NCBI GenBank assembly: GCA_017561825.1
Contig: JAFZBK010000049.1
Location: forward strand, 1 to 64,000
Reading direction: 5' to 3'
Origin: Prevotella sp.
Lineage (GTDB): Bacteria > Bacteroidota > Bacteroidia > Bacteroidales > Bacteroidaceae
DNA: 64,000 nucleotides
The translations under genes and the position numbers were made by a program. Positions 16,283 through 25,476 of the stretch are shown here, in pieces; the first letter of the stretch is position 1, and every line of letters starts with the position of its first letter. The notes below the pieces were generated by a model, which worked only from the letters and a program-made list of their open reading frames with translations, had not been told where the DNA came from and did not search any database.

Positions 16283-17228
16283 GTTTCATCTCCAGATGTT
16301 CTAGCATGTCGATGGTCATGCGGCGCAGGTCGTAGTCGGGCATCCAGCCCCATTCCCTGCGGGCGCAGGTATCATCCATCTTGTCGGGCCAGCTCTCTGC
16401 AATGCTCTGCTTCAACGGATCCACCTGGTACTCCATCTCGAATAGCGGACGGTGTTTCTTGATTTCTGCAAAGATCGTCTCTGGGGCGAAGCTCATGGCG
16501 GTGACGTTGAAGGCATTGTGGTGCACGAACTTCGTAGGGTCGGCCTCCATGATGCTGATGGCCGCCTTCAGGGCATCAGGCATATACATCATATCGAGCA
16601 GTGTTCCTTCTGCTATCGGACAGATGAACTTTTCTCCCTTTACAGCACTATAGTAGATATCCACGGCATAGTCGGTGGTGCCTCCTCCAGGAGGTGTCAC
16701 ATACGAGATGATGCCAGGGAAGCGGACGGAGCGGGTATCCACCCCATACTTCTTCTGATAGTAATCGCTGAGCATCTCTGTGGTTACCTTCGAGATGCCA
16801 TAGATGGTCTGCGGACGCTGAATGGTGTCTTGCGGTGTACCCCGATGAGGTGTGTGCTTGCCAAACGAGCCGATGCTACTGGGGGTGAACACGGCACAAT
16901 GGTTCTCGCGGGCCACCTCGAGGATGTTCCACAGTCCGTCGATACCAATCTTCCATGCTAACTTGGGCTTCGATTCCGCTACCACCGACAACAGGGCGGC
17001 CAGGTTGTAAATGGCATCGATGCGGTGTTTCTTCACCACGTTGGCAATAATCTCACCATCGGTAACATCAGCCAGTTCGGCAGGTCCTGACTCTTTCAGC
17101 TCACCAGTAGGCTCTGCGCCAGTGATATAACCTGCCACGACATGATCGTTGCCGTAGCGTTTCCTCAGTTCTCTTGTCAGTTCTGAACCAATCTGTCCAG
17201 TTGAACCTATCACCAAGATCCTTTTCAT
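16272..17228 (-). CDS. SDR-type L-threonine 3-dehydrogenase
   Basis: A 318-residue extended short-chain dehydrogenase: Rossmann motif GSTGQIGSEL (residues 7-16), the YGISK catalytic motif (about 144-148), and GGGTTDYAVDIYYSAVKG (about 180-197) typical of the UDP-galactose-epimerase-like threonine dehydrogenases. It would oxidise threonine to 2-amino-3-oxobutyrate with NAD+. The divergent neighbour kbl encodes the next enzyme of the pathway, which strongly supports this over a sugar epimerase. ATG 17228 fits better than the far-upstream start at 17303, which would read through the AT-rich divergent region. Confidence 0.85.
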   Translation of the reverse strand: MKRILVIGSTGQIGSELTRELRKRYGNDHVVAGYITGAEPTGELKESGPAELADVTDGEIIANVVKKHRIDAIYNLAALLSVVAESKPKLAWKIGIDGLWNILEVARENHCAVFTPSSIGSFGKHTPHRGTPQDTIQRPQTIYGISKVTTEMLSDYYQKKYGVDTRSVRFPGIISYVTPPGGGTTDYAVDIYYSAVKGEKFICPIAEGTLLDMMYMPDALKAAISIMEADPTKFVHHNAFNVTAMSFAPETIFAEIKKHRPLFEMEYQVDPLKQSIAESWPDKMDDTCARREWGWMPDYDLRRMTIDMLEHLEMKLNK

Positions 17229-17421
17229 ATCATCGTCATAAAATAGGTTAGAGTAGTTATATTCCAACTGCAAAATAAATACTTTTTTTCGACATACTGT
17301 CACTTTTTAGCATAAAAAATACATAAAAACAAGTAGTGCCCCTAAAAAACTTGGTGGAAAAGACCAAAATCTCGAAATTTTTGTCTTACTTTGTAGCATA
17401 TTTCTAACAAAACAAAAGCCT

Positions 17422-18612
17422 ATGTATGGAAGAATGAAAGAACATCTCACGCAGACACTTGCTGAGATTCGTGAAGCAGGACTTTACAAAGAGGAACGAT
17501 TGATTGAGAGCCCGCAGCGGGCAGCGATTCAAGTGAAGGGACAGGAGGTGCTGAACTTCTGTGCCAACAACTATCTGGGCTTGTCAGACCACCCACGACT
17601 AATTGAGGCTTCGAAGAAGATGATGGATCGTCGCGGCTTCGGGATGTCGAGCGTGCGCTTTATCTGTGGCACGCAGGATATCCACAAGGAACTGGAGACT
17701 GCCATCTCCGACTATTTCAAGACCGAAGACACCATTCTGTATGCGGCCTGTTTTGATGCCAATGGTGGCGTGTTCGAACCGTTGTTCACCGAGGAGGATG
17801 CCATCATCTCTGATGCGCTGAACCACGCGTCGATCATTGACGGCGTGCGCCTCTGCAAGGCTAAGCGCTACCGCTATGCGAATGCCGACATGGCAGAACT
17901 GGAGAAATGCTTGCAGGAGGCACAGGCACAGCGCTTCCGCATTGTCGTCACCGATGGTGTGTTCTCGATGGACGGTAATGTGGCTCCTATGGATAAAATC
18001 TGCGACTTGGCCGAGAAATACGATGCATTGGTCATGGTGGATGAGAGTCATTCTGCCGGTGTGGTAGGAGCAACAGGTCATGGTGTGAGCGAGTTCTTCA
18101 ATACCTACGGACGGGTGGACATCTATACTGGAACGTTGGGTAAGTCATTCGGCGGTGCTCTTGGCGGCTTCACCACAGGACGGAAGGAGATTATCGACCT
18201 GCTCCGCCAACGCAGTCGTCCGTACCTGTTCTCCAACTCCTTGGCTCCTGCTATCATCGGGGCCTCGTTGGAGGTGTTCAAGATGCTGAAGGAGAGCAAT
18301 GAGATTCACGACCGTTTGGTGGAGAACGTGAACTACTTCCGTGACAAGATGATGGCCGCAGGCTTCGATATCAAGCCCACGCAGAGTGCCATCTGTGCTG
18401 TGATGCTCTATGATGCCAAACTCTCTCAGGTGTATGCTGCCAAGATGCAGGAGGAAGGCATCTACGTGACGGGTTTCTACTATCCTGTCGTGCCAAAGGA
18501 ACAGGCTCGCATCCGCGTACAGATCTCTGCCGGACACAAACGTGAACACCTCGACCGTTGTATTGCCGCCTTCATCAAAGTGGGGAAGGAGTTGGGAGTA
18601 TTACATAGTTGA
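17422..18612 (+). CDS. kbl: Glycine C-acetyltransferase (2-amino-3-ketobutyrate CoA ligase)
   Basis: PLP enzyme that splits 2-amino-3-ketobutyrate with CoA into glycine and acetyl-CoA. The 396-residue protein has normal length for the alpha-oxoamine synthase family, with NNYLGLSDHPRL (about 49-60), DESHSAGVVGATGHG (about 206-220) and the PLP-lysine motif YTGTLGKSFGGALGGF (about 235-250). With the divergent SDR it completes threonine to glycine conversion. The 193-bp divergent gap has weak promoter-like boxes only. A 22-bp triad array starts 12 bp after its stop. Confidence 0.95.
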   Translation: MYGRMKEHLTQTLAEIREAGLYKEERLIESPQRAAIQVKGQEVLNFCANNYLGLSDHPRLIEASKKMMDRRGFGMSSVRFICGTQDIHKELETAISDYFKTEDTILYAACFDANGGVFEPLFTEEDAIISDALNHASIIDGVRLCKAKRYRYANADMAELEKCLQEAQAQRFRIVVTDGVFSMDGNVAPMDKICDLAEKYDALVMVDESHSAGVVGATGHGVSEFFNTYGRVDIYTGTLGKSFGGALGGFTTGRKEIIDLLRQRSRPYLFSNSLAPAIIGASLEVFKMLKESNEIHDRLVENVNYFRDKMMAAGFDIKPTQSAICAVMLYDAKLSQVYAAKMQEEGIYVTGFYYPVVPKEQARIRVQISAGHKREHLDRCIAAFIKVGKELGVLHS

Positions 18613-18623
18613 AGTTCCCAACT

Positions 18624-18689
18624 AGCCTAGTTAGTCCCTCTAACCAGCCTAGTTAGACCCACTTATCAGCCTAGTTGAAGGGCGTTATA
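18624..18689. repeat. Three-copy 22-bp array C
   Basis: AGCCTAGTT occurs at 18624, 18646 and 18668, exactly 22 bp apart. In each unit flanking bases make a quasi-palindrome (AACTAGCCTAGTT in unit 1, TAACCAGCCTAGTTA in unit 2). The unit sequence is unrelated to arrays A and B, but copy number and period are the same. Confidence 0.85.
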
Positions 18690-18889
18690 AGCCTTGTAGG
18701 AATTCGAGGTATGAATTGGAATAAAAGAATGCTCCGCTATTACGTCTAATCAACTTATAGTCAGTAGGTTGTTGGTGGAGGATTTTTAATGGGAATTCCT
18801 CCGCTACGGATCTTCTGGTAATCATGTAATTACACTAATATGGCGGAGGATTATTATCGAATGATCACGAATATGTGTCAGAGAAAGAA

Positions 18890-18925
18890 AAGAAGAGCGC
18901 CCGTAATTAAACGAGCGCTCTTCTT
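18890..18925. terminator. Bidirectional terminator between kbl and the SusCD locus
   Basis: An 11-bp perfect stem AAGAAGAGCGC (18890-18900) with GCGCTCTTCTT (18915-18925). A-rich on the left and T-rich on the right, it can serve both kbl and the minus-strand operon ending at 18945. Confidence 0.85.
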
Positions 18926-18944
18926 ATTTGTATGTGTCGTACTT

Positions 18945-20879
18945 CTATTTGAAGTAGAGTTTTATGGGTGTGTATCTGTCACCTGTGAATAATAGATGCT
19001 GTGCATCCAAGAGGTCAAGCAGATCTGTGGCACCGCTCAGATTAACCTTTAGCGTCCAGGTGCCGTCTCCATTGTCTGTGAGCAGCTCATTACCAGGCTG
19101 GATGTCGTTCTCGGTCAGATTGGTGCTCCACCAACCCGTGGTTACTCGGATCTGGGGATCAGTTGCCTCTAAATCCAGATAGAAGGTACTGGTTTTGATC
19201 TTGTCCCAGATATCCTGCGGGAAGGTGGTGATACACTCGTTGTTGCCATCGTGTCCGTCGAGACCGAAGCGGTATGTACCGTTCCAGCTTACTGCACCAG
19301 CTCCACTGTTCGACCAGAACACATCTTCCTTGGCACCGCCACCACCGCCACCATGGACGATATCGATGAAGTAGATCTCCAACGGGGTGTAGCCGCTACC
19401 AGTGAACAGCAGGTGCTGAGCGTCAAGTTGCTCAAGAATCGGATCATCACCGAAGTTAATCTCAATGTAGTATGTTCCGTCTCCATTGTCGATAATCCGT
19501 TCGGCCATGTTCCATGGAGCAATGTCGTTATCCGAACCAAGCCATTGTACAGACCACCAGCCAGTGGTGACACGGATTTGGTAGGAGTCGCCGTTAGGAC
19601 GGAAGCGCATGTAGAAGGTACCAGTCTTGATCCTGTTCCATACATCCTCGGGGAAGGTGGCGATACACTCGTTGTTGCCGTCGTTGCCGTCAAGACCGAA
19701 GCGGTATGTGCCGTTCCAGTTCACAGGACCGTTGCCATCAGGATCGTTGTTCGACCAGATGGTGGTCTTCACTTCCTGGTCTTCACCACCACCATCAACC
19801 CATACTTCTTCTTCGAAGTAGAGTTCCAACGGGGTGTAACCGCTACCCGTGAACAGCAGGTGCTGAGCATCGAGTTGTTCTACAATCGGATCATTACCGA
19901 AGTTAACCTCGATATGGTATGTGCCATCCTCGTTGTCGATAATGCGCTCGGCCATGTTCCATGGAGCAATGTCGTTGTCTGCGCCAAGCCATTGTACAGA
20001 CCACCAGCCAGTGGTGACACGAATCTGGTAGGAGTCGCCGCCAGGACGGTACTGCATGAAGAAGGTACCAGTCTTGATCTTATCCCAGATATCCTGCGGG
20101 AAGGTGGCGATACACTCGTTGTTGCCGTCGTTGCCGTCAAGACCGAAGCGGTATGTGCCGTTCCAGTTAACAGGACCATTTCCATCGGGATCATTATTCT
20201 TCCAGATCGTAGTCCTTACAATCTCCATGTGTCCACCGCCTGCATTGGGCTCGTAAGCCAGCTCGGGCAATGCGATTGTCTGTCCGTCGTAGGTGTGAAG
20301 ATATCCCACGAAGGTGCCTTTATAGATATCCTTCTGCGGAACACGGAAGATGAGACTACTTGTGCCCTTGCGATAGAAGTCCATGTGGTCGATGAGCTGA
20401 GGAACAGAGTCGGCATCGAGCAACTCCACGCTATTGATGAACTCCAGGTCTGTACCATATACGGTGATGAGCTCACCACCCGTGGCACTTTCACCAGGTT
20501 GTTTCGAGAATCCCGACACAATGGTATGTCCAACAGTCAGCGGCAGACGTGACTCAGCCTCGTCGTTTGCCGTGCGAACGATAATCTTACCACCATCAGC
20601 GGGGATGCCCGACGGCGTGTTGACCCTGATCATGTCGTTGCCGACAATCTCGAAATCGGTCACTTTCCTACCACCGGGGAATTCTATCTCAGTTACGTTA
20701 TTGAAACCAGAACCATTAATGGTTATCGGCTGGTTGGTGACAACCTTCGTCGGGAAGAACACCTTGATGCCCAACCCTACGTTAGCCGATTCAGCGTCTT
20801 CATCAGAGCAGGCTGTGAATGTGGTACCGATGAGCACCACAGCAAGCAGCGCGCCTAAATATTTGATTATATGCTTCAT
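18945..20879 (-). CDS. TIG-domain surface lipoprotein with three repeated modules
   Basis: A 644-residue lipoprotein (lipobox TFTAC, Cys24), last gene of a SusCD operon and in the position of a SusE/F-like surface glycan-binding protein. Two IPT/TIG-like Ig folds follow the lipid anchor (about 36-120 and 125-215). Three copies of a module of about 110-120 residues then follow, starting with TIW.NNDPDGNGPVNWNG, continuing GLDGNDGNNECIATFP and RVTTGWWSVQWLG, and ending LDAQHLLFTGSGYTPLE. Modules repeat every 149 and 144 codons; the first two are nearly identical in DNA, the third is shorter and diverged. Aromatic-rich modules suggest carbohydrate binding, but this is inference. ATG 20879 is preferred to an in-frame TTG nine bases upstream. 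Confidence 0.82.
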   Translation of the reverse strand: MKHIIKYLGALLAVVLIGTTFTACSDEDAESANVGLGIKVFFPTKVVTNQPITINGSGFNNVTEIEFPGGRKVTDFEIVGNDMIRVNTPSGIPADGGKIIVRTANDEAESRLPLTVGHTIVSGFSKQPGESATGGELITVYGTDLEFINSVELLDADSVPQLIDHMDFYRKGTSSLIFRVPQKDIYKGTFVGYLHTYDGQTIALPELAYEPNAGGGHMEIVRTTIWKNNDPDGNGPVNWNGTYRFGLDGNDGNNECIATFPQDIWDKIKTGTFFMQYRPGGDSYQIRVTTGWWSVQWLGADNDIAPWNMAERIIDNEDGTYHIEVNFGNDPIVEQLDAQHLLFTGSGYTPLELYFEEEVWVDGGGEDQEVKTTIWSNNDPDGNGPVNWNGTYRFGLDGNDGNNECIATFPEDVWNRIKTGTFYMRFRPNGDSYQIRVTTGWWSVQWLGSDNDIAPWNMAERIIDNGDGTYYIEINFGDDPILEQLDAQHLLFTGSGYTPLEIYFIDIVHGGGGGGAKEDVFWSNSGAGAVSWNGTYRFGLDGHDGNNECITTFPQDIWDKIKTSTFYLDLEATDPQIRVTTGWWSTNLTENDIQPGNELLTDNGDGTWTLKVNLSGATDLLDLLDAQHLLFTGDRYTPIKLYFK

Positions 20880-20914
20880 AATTTTCAATTTTCAATTTTC
20901 AATTATCAATTTCT
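20880..20914 (-). repeat. Heptad spacer before the TIG lipoprotein gene
   Basis: On the minus strand, AATTGAAAATTGAAAATT-type 7-bp units run directly into the ATG. The gap is 35 bp. No Shine-Dalgarno is present, so this A-rich, unstructured leader probably serves as the ribosome entry region. Confidence 0.8.
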
Positions 20915-22612
20915 TTACCATCCTGGATTCTGAATGAGGTTAGGATTCTTCTTCAGTTCCGACTGCGGGATGGGATAGTAGTTAAACTTATCATCCCACT
21001 GACGGGTAATCGTAGAGCGGGTGAGCATAAGATCGCTGCTGATGTTAGCAACCTGTATTGTCTTGAAATACTGTGCACCCTTCTTCCAACGACGTACATC
21101 CCAGAAGCGATGGTTCTCGAAAGCCAGCTCCACAAGGCGCTCACGCTCATAGCGCTTTACCCATGCATCACCATCCTCGGTGAATTTTGGCATCTGGATG
21201 TCGGCGCGGTTGCGCAATACATTGATGGCCTCGTTAGCTGTCATACCGTAGGTGTCATCGTTGGCACTGCCTGTAGCATTAAACACTGCCTCAGCATAGT
21301 CAAGATAGAACTCTCCCAGACGGAAGATGATCCAAGTGTGGCGACGGGAAGTCTGGTTATCAGCTGTGGTGACACATGAACCATCGACATACTTCCTGAG
21401 ATAGTAACTCGTGGGGGTGGCTCCATACTTTGGAGCGGCATTGAATCCACCTGCGAAGGTTTCTATAGCCTTCTTCTGAGCACCATTGCTGGGCCATTCA
21501 TCACCGTTCTTTACAACAGTGAGTGCAAAACGCGGGTCAAGACCTTCGTAAGGATCAACAGCGGTGAGGTCGATGCTACCGGGATAGCGCTCGCCAAAGG
21601 TCTCACCGTTGTCCTGATACTCATACTGGTCGATCAGACTCTGGGTGGGACAGTTGCCCGAAGAGCCGTTCTCCACACCAACGGGATAGTTGGCTTTCTC
21701 GAAATCGTTGCTCTCACCGCGTCCGAGACCGAAGATCAGTTCTGAATTGAAGAAAGCATCATGTCCCCACAGAGAACCGTAAGAGCTGAGCTTCAGACCC
21801 CAAGTGGAGGCATTGTCAAGGATATATTTACAAGCCTTGGCAGCCTTCTCCCACTTGGCCTTGTCACCTGTCGGGTTGTGAAGTGGTGAGGCAGCATAGA
21901 GCAGCGTGCGGGCTTTGAGGGCGTAAGCAGCAATACGTGTGGCACGTCCAACCTCTGAACCCACCTCAGTGGTATAGGTTTCAGGCAGGTAGGGAGCAAT
22001 AGCATCACATTCCTCAACGATGAACTTCACGATCTGATCTGCTGAAGTGCGCTCAATGTTATTTGCCTGACCGTTGGTAAGCGTGGTTGTTACCAGAGGC
22101 ACGTCGCCGTAGGTCTTGAACAACTCAAAATAGAAGTATGCTCTGAGGAAACGTAACTCATAGGGGAACAGCTCCAACTGTTGTACCCAGATCTTATAGT
22201 CAGGGTTATACTGCCAGTCGGAGATGTCTGCCTGATCGATCTTCTCCAGGTACATGTTGACATCTGCAATGGCTGTATATGACTTAGTCCAAGTGTTGGA
22301 ATAGGGATTAGCCGGGCTCCATCCGCCATTCACGTAGTTGTTGACGGCTCCAGTCTCGAGTGCATACTGAGCCTCGTCTGTAGCTCCGGCAAGGAAGTAG
22401 GCACTGTTAGAGGCCAGCTCATTATTATACACCTGTGCATAGACGTCGAACACCAGGTTCTTGATACCATTCTCGAAATAAGTGAAGGTCCAATCCTCGT
22501 CTCGGGTCGATTGTTCCGTGTAGTCAAGATCGGCACAGGAGAAAAGGAGGGAAAGAGGAAGGAGGAAGGTAATTGCTCCTACCGCTACCTTATTATATTT
22601 ATTAGTATTCAT
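20915..22612 (-). CDS. SusD/RagB-family lipoprotein (susD2)
   Basis: Outer-surface lipoprotein that caps its SusC partner and helps bind oligosaccharide or peptide substrate. The protein is about 565 residues from ATG 22612, with lipobox LLFSC (Cys26). SusD hallmarks are the TPR-like helices with ELRFLRAYFYFELFKTYGDVPLV (in part about 140-165), AYALKARTLLYAASP, DYAEAVFNATG, INVLRNRADI and ERLVELAFENHRFWDVRRW, and the C-terminal YYPIPQSELKKNPNLIQNPGW region. An alternative start lies at 22624 (MHNN). It pairs with susC2 upstream. Confidence 0.93.
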   Translation of the reverse strand: MNTNKYNKVAVGAITFLLPLSLLFSCADLDYTEQSTRDEDWTFTYFENGIKNLVFDVYAQVYNNELASNSAYFLAGATDEAQYALETGAVNNYVNGGWSPANPYSNTWTKSYTAIADVNMYLEKIDQADISDWQYNPDYKIWVQQLELFPYELRFLRAYFYFELFKTYGDVPLVTTTLTNGQANNIERTSADQIVKFIVEECDAIAPYLPETYTTEVGSEVGRATRIAAYALKARTLLYAASPLHNPTGDKAKWEKAAKACKYILDNASTWGLKLSSYGSLWGHDAFFNSELIFGLGRGESNDFEKANYPVGVENGSSGNCPTQSLIDQYEYQDNGETFGERYPGSIDLTAVDPYEGLDPRFALTVVKNGDEWPSNGAQKKAIETFAGGFNAAPKYGATPTSYYLRKYVDGSCVTTADNQTSRRHTWIIFRLGEFYLDYAEAVFNATGSANDDTYGMTANEAINVLRNRADIQMPKFTEDGDAWVKRYERERLVELAFENHRFWDVRRWKKGAQYFKTIQVANISSDLMLTRSTITRQWDDKFNYYPIPQSELKKNPNLIQNPGW

Positions 22613-22648
22613 ATTATTATGCATTATGAATTATGAATTATGCCTTGC
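22613..22648 (-). repeat. Heptad spacer before susD2
   Basis: 36-bp junction. On the minus strand AATTCATAATTCATAAT gives 7-bp units ending at the ATG cluster. Confidence 0.75.
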
Positions 22649-25435
22649 TCAGAACTGAACAGAAAGACCAATATTTACACTCTTCATCACAGGATAGCCC
22701 GTGTTGAGATTCTCTGCATCCATGGCATCGATATTGTCGAATGACAGGAGGTTCTGTCCTTGCAAGAACACCTTGGCACTTGAAACCTTCAGAGGCTCAA
22801 TGAACTTAGCAGGCAACTTGTAGTAGATCTCGCAGTCGCGCAGCTTCAGCCAGTTGATGTTGCGATACCATATTGTGGAGTTCTGTGCGTTGTTGGCCAC
22901 ATTCTCTGTTGACAGACGTGGGTAGAGTGCATTGGCTCCAGCGATGTCGAAGCAGTTATCATAATACTCTTGAGAGAGGTTACGGTTGTCGGAAAGTGCT
23001 CCCCAGACACCGTCAACCCAGCGCAGATTCTTCACCTGATGACCTGCACCTTGGAAGGTGGCATTGATACCAAAGCCCTTGTACTCCGTTCCAAGAGTGA
23101 AGGCATAATTCAGTGAGGGGAAGGAATTGCCATAATCCTGAGCTACGTAGTCATTCTCGTTGATGACACCGTCGCCGTTGACATCCTTATATTTGATGTC
23201 ACCCACTTTCACCTGTCCGAACTGCTGAATAGGACTGTTGTCGATCTCGGCTTGATCCTTAAAGAATCCCAAGGCGATGAGTCCACGTTCTGCATCAGCA
23301 GGACCGCCAACAACTGAGAGGTTGGGGTAGGCGGGTGTCTCAATCCATTCCAGGATCTCGCTCTTCACTGTTGAGAAGGAAGCACCGGCATACAGGTTCA
23401 ATCCATTCGCGAAGGTCTTGGCATAGCGCAGTCCCAGTTCCATACCGTAGCTGGCTACACGTCCCTTGTCATCATACGACGACTGGATACCTACCACTGC
23501 CGAGTTAAGTGAGTTAGCGCTGACCAGAATGTTACGACGCTGCTGATAGAACACATCGAATGTGACATCAAGCGCGTTGGCTATTCTCAGATCAGTACCG
23601 AAGTTTGCCTTATAGGCAGTCTCCTGAGCAAAATCATCAGTGGGGAACTGCGTCAGGAAGGCACCCCAAGAGCTTTGGAAATTGGTGCCATACCAGAACT
23701 GTCCGTGGGAATTGTTCCATGCTGCGAGCCAGAGACCGTTAGCTGGTACATAGTCGGTATGCTGGATACCACCTGAGAGGCGAACCTTTCCATAGTTGAG
23801 GAAGCTGCTCTCAGGCTGGTCGATAAAGATATAACCCAGACCCAGCGTCGGTGAGAAGGCCCACTTGGCAGGATAGCTGCGATTGGAACCGTTGGCTGCC
23901 AGCACGAGGTCGGCCATCAACCGGTTGGCATGGTCGTAGTGTAAAGCCAGTTGCCAGTTGGCACGATACCAGGTATTGCTCTGCCCGTCACGGATCTCGC
24001 TCTTCATATTGTAGTTGGCATTGGCAGCGAAGTTGTCACCGTTATTGAACTGTGTGCCATATTTCAGACCTGTGTTGAAGGTAGCGATACGCCACTGTGT
24101 GTCAACCCAGTGGTTGAATACCAGCTTGTCCTCCACGGTACCCATCACGGTCTCCTGCAAAGCGCCATTGGCTCCATAGTAGTTCCAACCATACTGATAA
24201 CCCTTAGAGCGTGTCTCAATGGTGTTGGAGGAGTTGTCGTAAGAAGCTCCTACATAGAACTTCAAACCATTAGTGATGAAATCAAGATCTTGCTCCAATG
24301 TCATGTTCGCCCAGATCTGACGCTGGTGAGTCTTCATGAAACCAGCACCCTGCGTCTTAGCCAGAAGGTTGAAGTCACCGTAGGTCTGACTACCACCCCA
24401 TACGCCACCTGCCGTCTTAACGGGGAAGGCCAGGGCAGGCACCTTATACAGATGCCACCATGCATCGCTTGAGTTTACGTTGGGCACGCCGTTCGTCTCC
24501 ATCAGGATACCCAGAATATTGGCGTTAACCCTTGTGGTCTTACTAACCTCGAAGTCAACATTGGCACGGATATTGGCCTTTGAATACTTCAGCTGAGAAT
24601 TCCAGTCGCCCTGATCAGGGTTCTTATAGAGTCCGCGGGCATCAGTGTAGTCGAGCTGGGTATAATACTGCACCTTTTCTGTGCCACCGAAGAATGACAG
24701 GAATGCATTCGACTCATGAGCTGTGTTCTTGAACACTTCGTCCTTCCAGTTGATGTTTGGATAGACCAGCGGGTCACTGCCATCTCTGAACTTCTGCAGC
24801 TCAGCGTCCGTATAGGCGGCAGTAGCACCGTCGTTCAGACGAGCACGGTTCAGTGCATTGGCATAGTCGTAAGCGCTCACCATGTCAGCCGACTGTGGGT
24901 CGAACTGAATCTTATGTGATGCACCCACCTTAAAGTGGTATTTGTCATCTTTACTGCCGTGCTTGGTTTTCACCAGCAGCACACCATTGATAGCCTCATG
25001 TCCGTAGAGAGCCACGGCAGCAGCGTCTTTCAGTACGGTAACACTTTCCACCTCTTCAACTGTAAGACGGTCGATGGGCCTTTCTACACCGTCAACAAGA
25101 ATCAGAATGTCTTTCTCGCCAGTGGTCTGGACACCACGGATATTAAACGTTGCGCCACGACCTTCCTCGCCTTTGAAACCAGTGTTCTGGAAGGCATTCA
25201 GGCCAAGTAGCTTGCCATAAAGGGCATCTGCCAGGCTGATGGCTGAGGTGCGTCGAAGCTCTTCAGCAGTGATGATTGTCGCTGCCGCTGTAGTGAGATA
25301 TTCCGACTGCTCAACACCATAGCCTAAATCTACCTTTTGCGACGCTTTGTCGCTCAGCGTCACCTGGGCACTTACCGCCATTGGAATACCACAGAGTCCC
25401 GCCAAGGTATATATAAATATGTTTTTTATCTTCAT
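22649..25435 (-). CDS. Short SusC-like TonB-dependent transporter without N-terminal CarboxypepD domain (susC2)
   Basis: A 928-residue outer-membrane transporter. The signal peptide ends AVSAQ (about 24), and after about 25 residues the protein enters the plug (TIITAEELRRTSAISLADAL, then GRGATFNIRGVQ, ILILVDGVERPIDRL and VTVLKDAAAVALYGHEAINGVLLVKTK). It lacks the CarboxypepD_reg-like domain and the DEVVVVGYG linker found in the other SusC proteins here, so it is about 120-320 residues shorter. The barrel ends GYPVMKSVNIGLSVQF with the usual terminal Phe. It is downstream of a complete SusCD pair in the same operon. ATG 25435 is used; a TTG 18 bp upstream lies inside the heptad spacer. Confidence 0.9.
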   Translation of the reverse strand: MKIKNIFIYTLAGLCGIPMAVSAQVTLSDKASQKVDLGYGVEQSEYLTTAAATIITAEELRRTSAISLADALYGKLLGLNAFQNTGFKGEEGRGATFNIRGVQTTGEKDILILVDGVERPIDRLTVEEVESVTVLKDAAAVALYGHEAINGVLLVKTKHGSKDDKYHFKVGASHKIQFDPQSADMVSAYDYANALNRARLNDGATAAYTDAELQKFRDGSDPLVYPNINWKDEVFKNTAHESNAFLSFFGGTEKVQYYTQLDYTDARGLYKNPDQGDWNSQLKYSKANIRANVDFEVSKTTRVNANILGILMETNGVPNVNSSDAWWHLYKVPALAFPVKTAGGVWGGSQTYGDFNLLAKTQGAGFMKTHQRQIWANMTLEQDLDFITNGLKFYVGASYDNSSNTIETRSKGYQYGWNYYGANGALQETVMGTVEDKLVFNHWVDTQWRIATFNTGLKYGTQFNNGDNFAANANYNMKSEIRDGQSNTWYRANWQLALHYDHANRLMADLVLAANGSNRSYPAKWAFSPTLGLGYIFIDQPESSFLNYGKVRLSGGIQHTDYVPANGLWLAAWNNSHGQFWYGTNFQSSWGAFLTQFPTDDFAQETAYKANFGTDLRIANALDVTFDVFYQQRRNILVSANSLNSAVVGIQSSYDDKGRVASYGMELGLRYAKTFANGLNLYAGASFSTVKSEILEWIETPAYPNLSVVGGPADAERGLIALGFFKDQAEIDNSPIQQFGQVKVGDIKYKDVNGDGVINENDYVAQDYGNSFPSLNYAFTLGTEYKGFGINATFQGAGHQVKNLRWVDGVWGALSDNRNLSQEYYDNCFDIAGANALYPRLSTENVANNAQNSTIWYRNINWLKLRDCEIYYKLPAKFIEPLKVSSAKVFLQGQNLLSFDNIDAMDAENLNTGYPVMKSVNIGLSVQF

Positions 25436-25476
25436 AATCTTTTCAATTTTCAATTGTCAATTATCAATTTGAAAAA
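25436..25476 (-). repeat. Heptad spacer before susC2
   Basis: 41-bp junction. On the minus strand, AATTGATAATTGACAATTG and AAAATTGAAAAG units have a 7-bp period and lead into the ATG. Confidence 0.78.

Larger units (their letters stand above)
18613..18944. other. 332-bp gene-free convergent region
   Basis: It contains triad array C (18624-18689) and a bidirectional terminator (18890-18925). Between them is a stretch with repeated CTCCGCTA and GCGGAGGAT words in both orientations (18730, 18774, 18797 and 18843); GGAGGATTTTT and GGGAATTCCTCC can pair. No ORF with coding character was seen. Confidence 0.6.

Noticed and set aside
16272-17228. UDP-glucose 4-epimerase
   Set aside because: The fold is the same, but the divergent kbl gene and threonine-dehydrogenase-like motifs favour L-threonine 3-dehydrogenase.
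19251-20552. 433-codon open frame opposite the TIG lipoprotein gene
   Set aside because: It is an antisense shadow kept open by the repeated modules of the real gene; it has no start context and no recognisable protein character.
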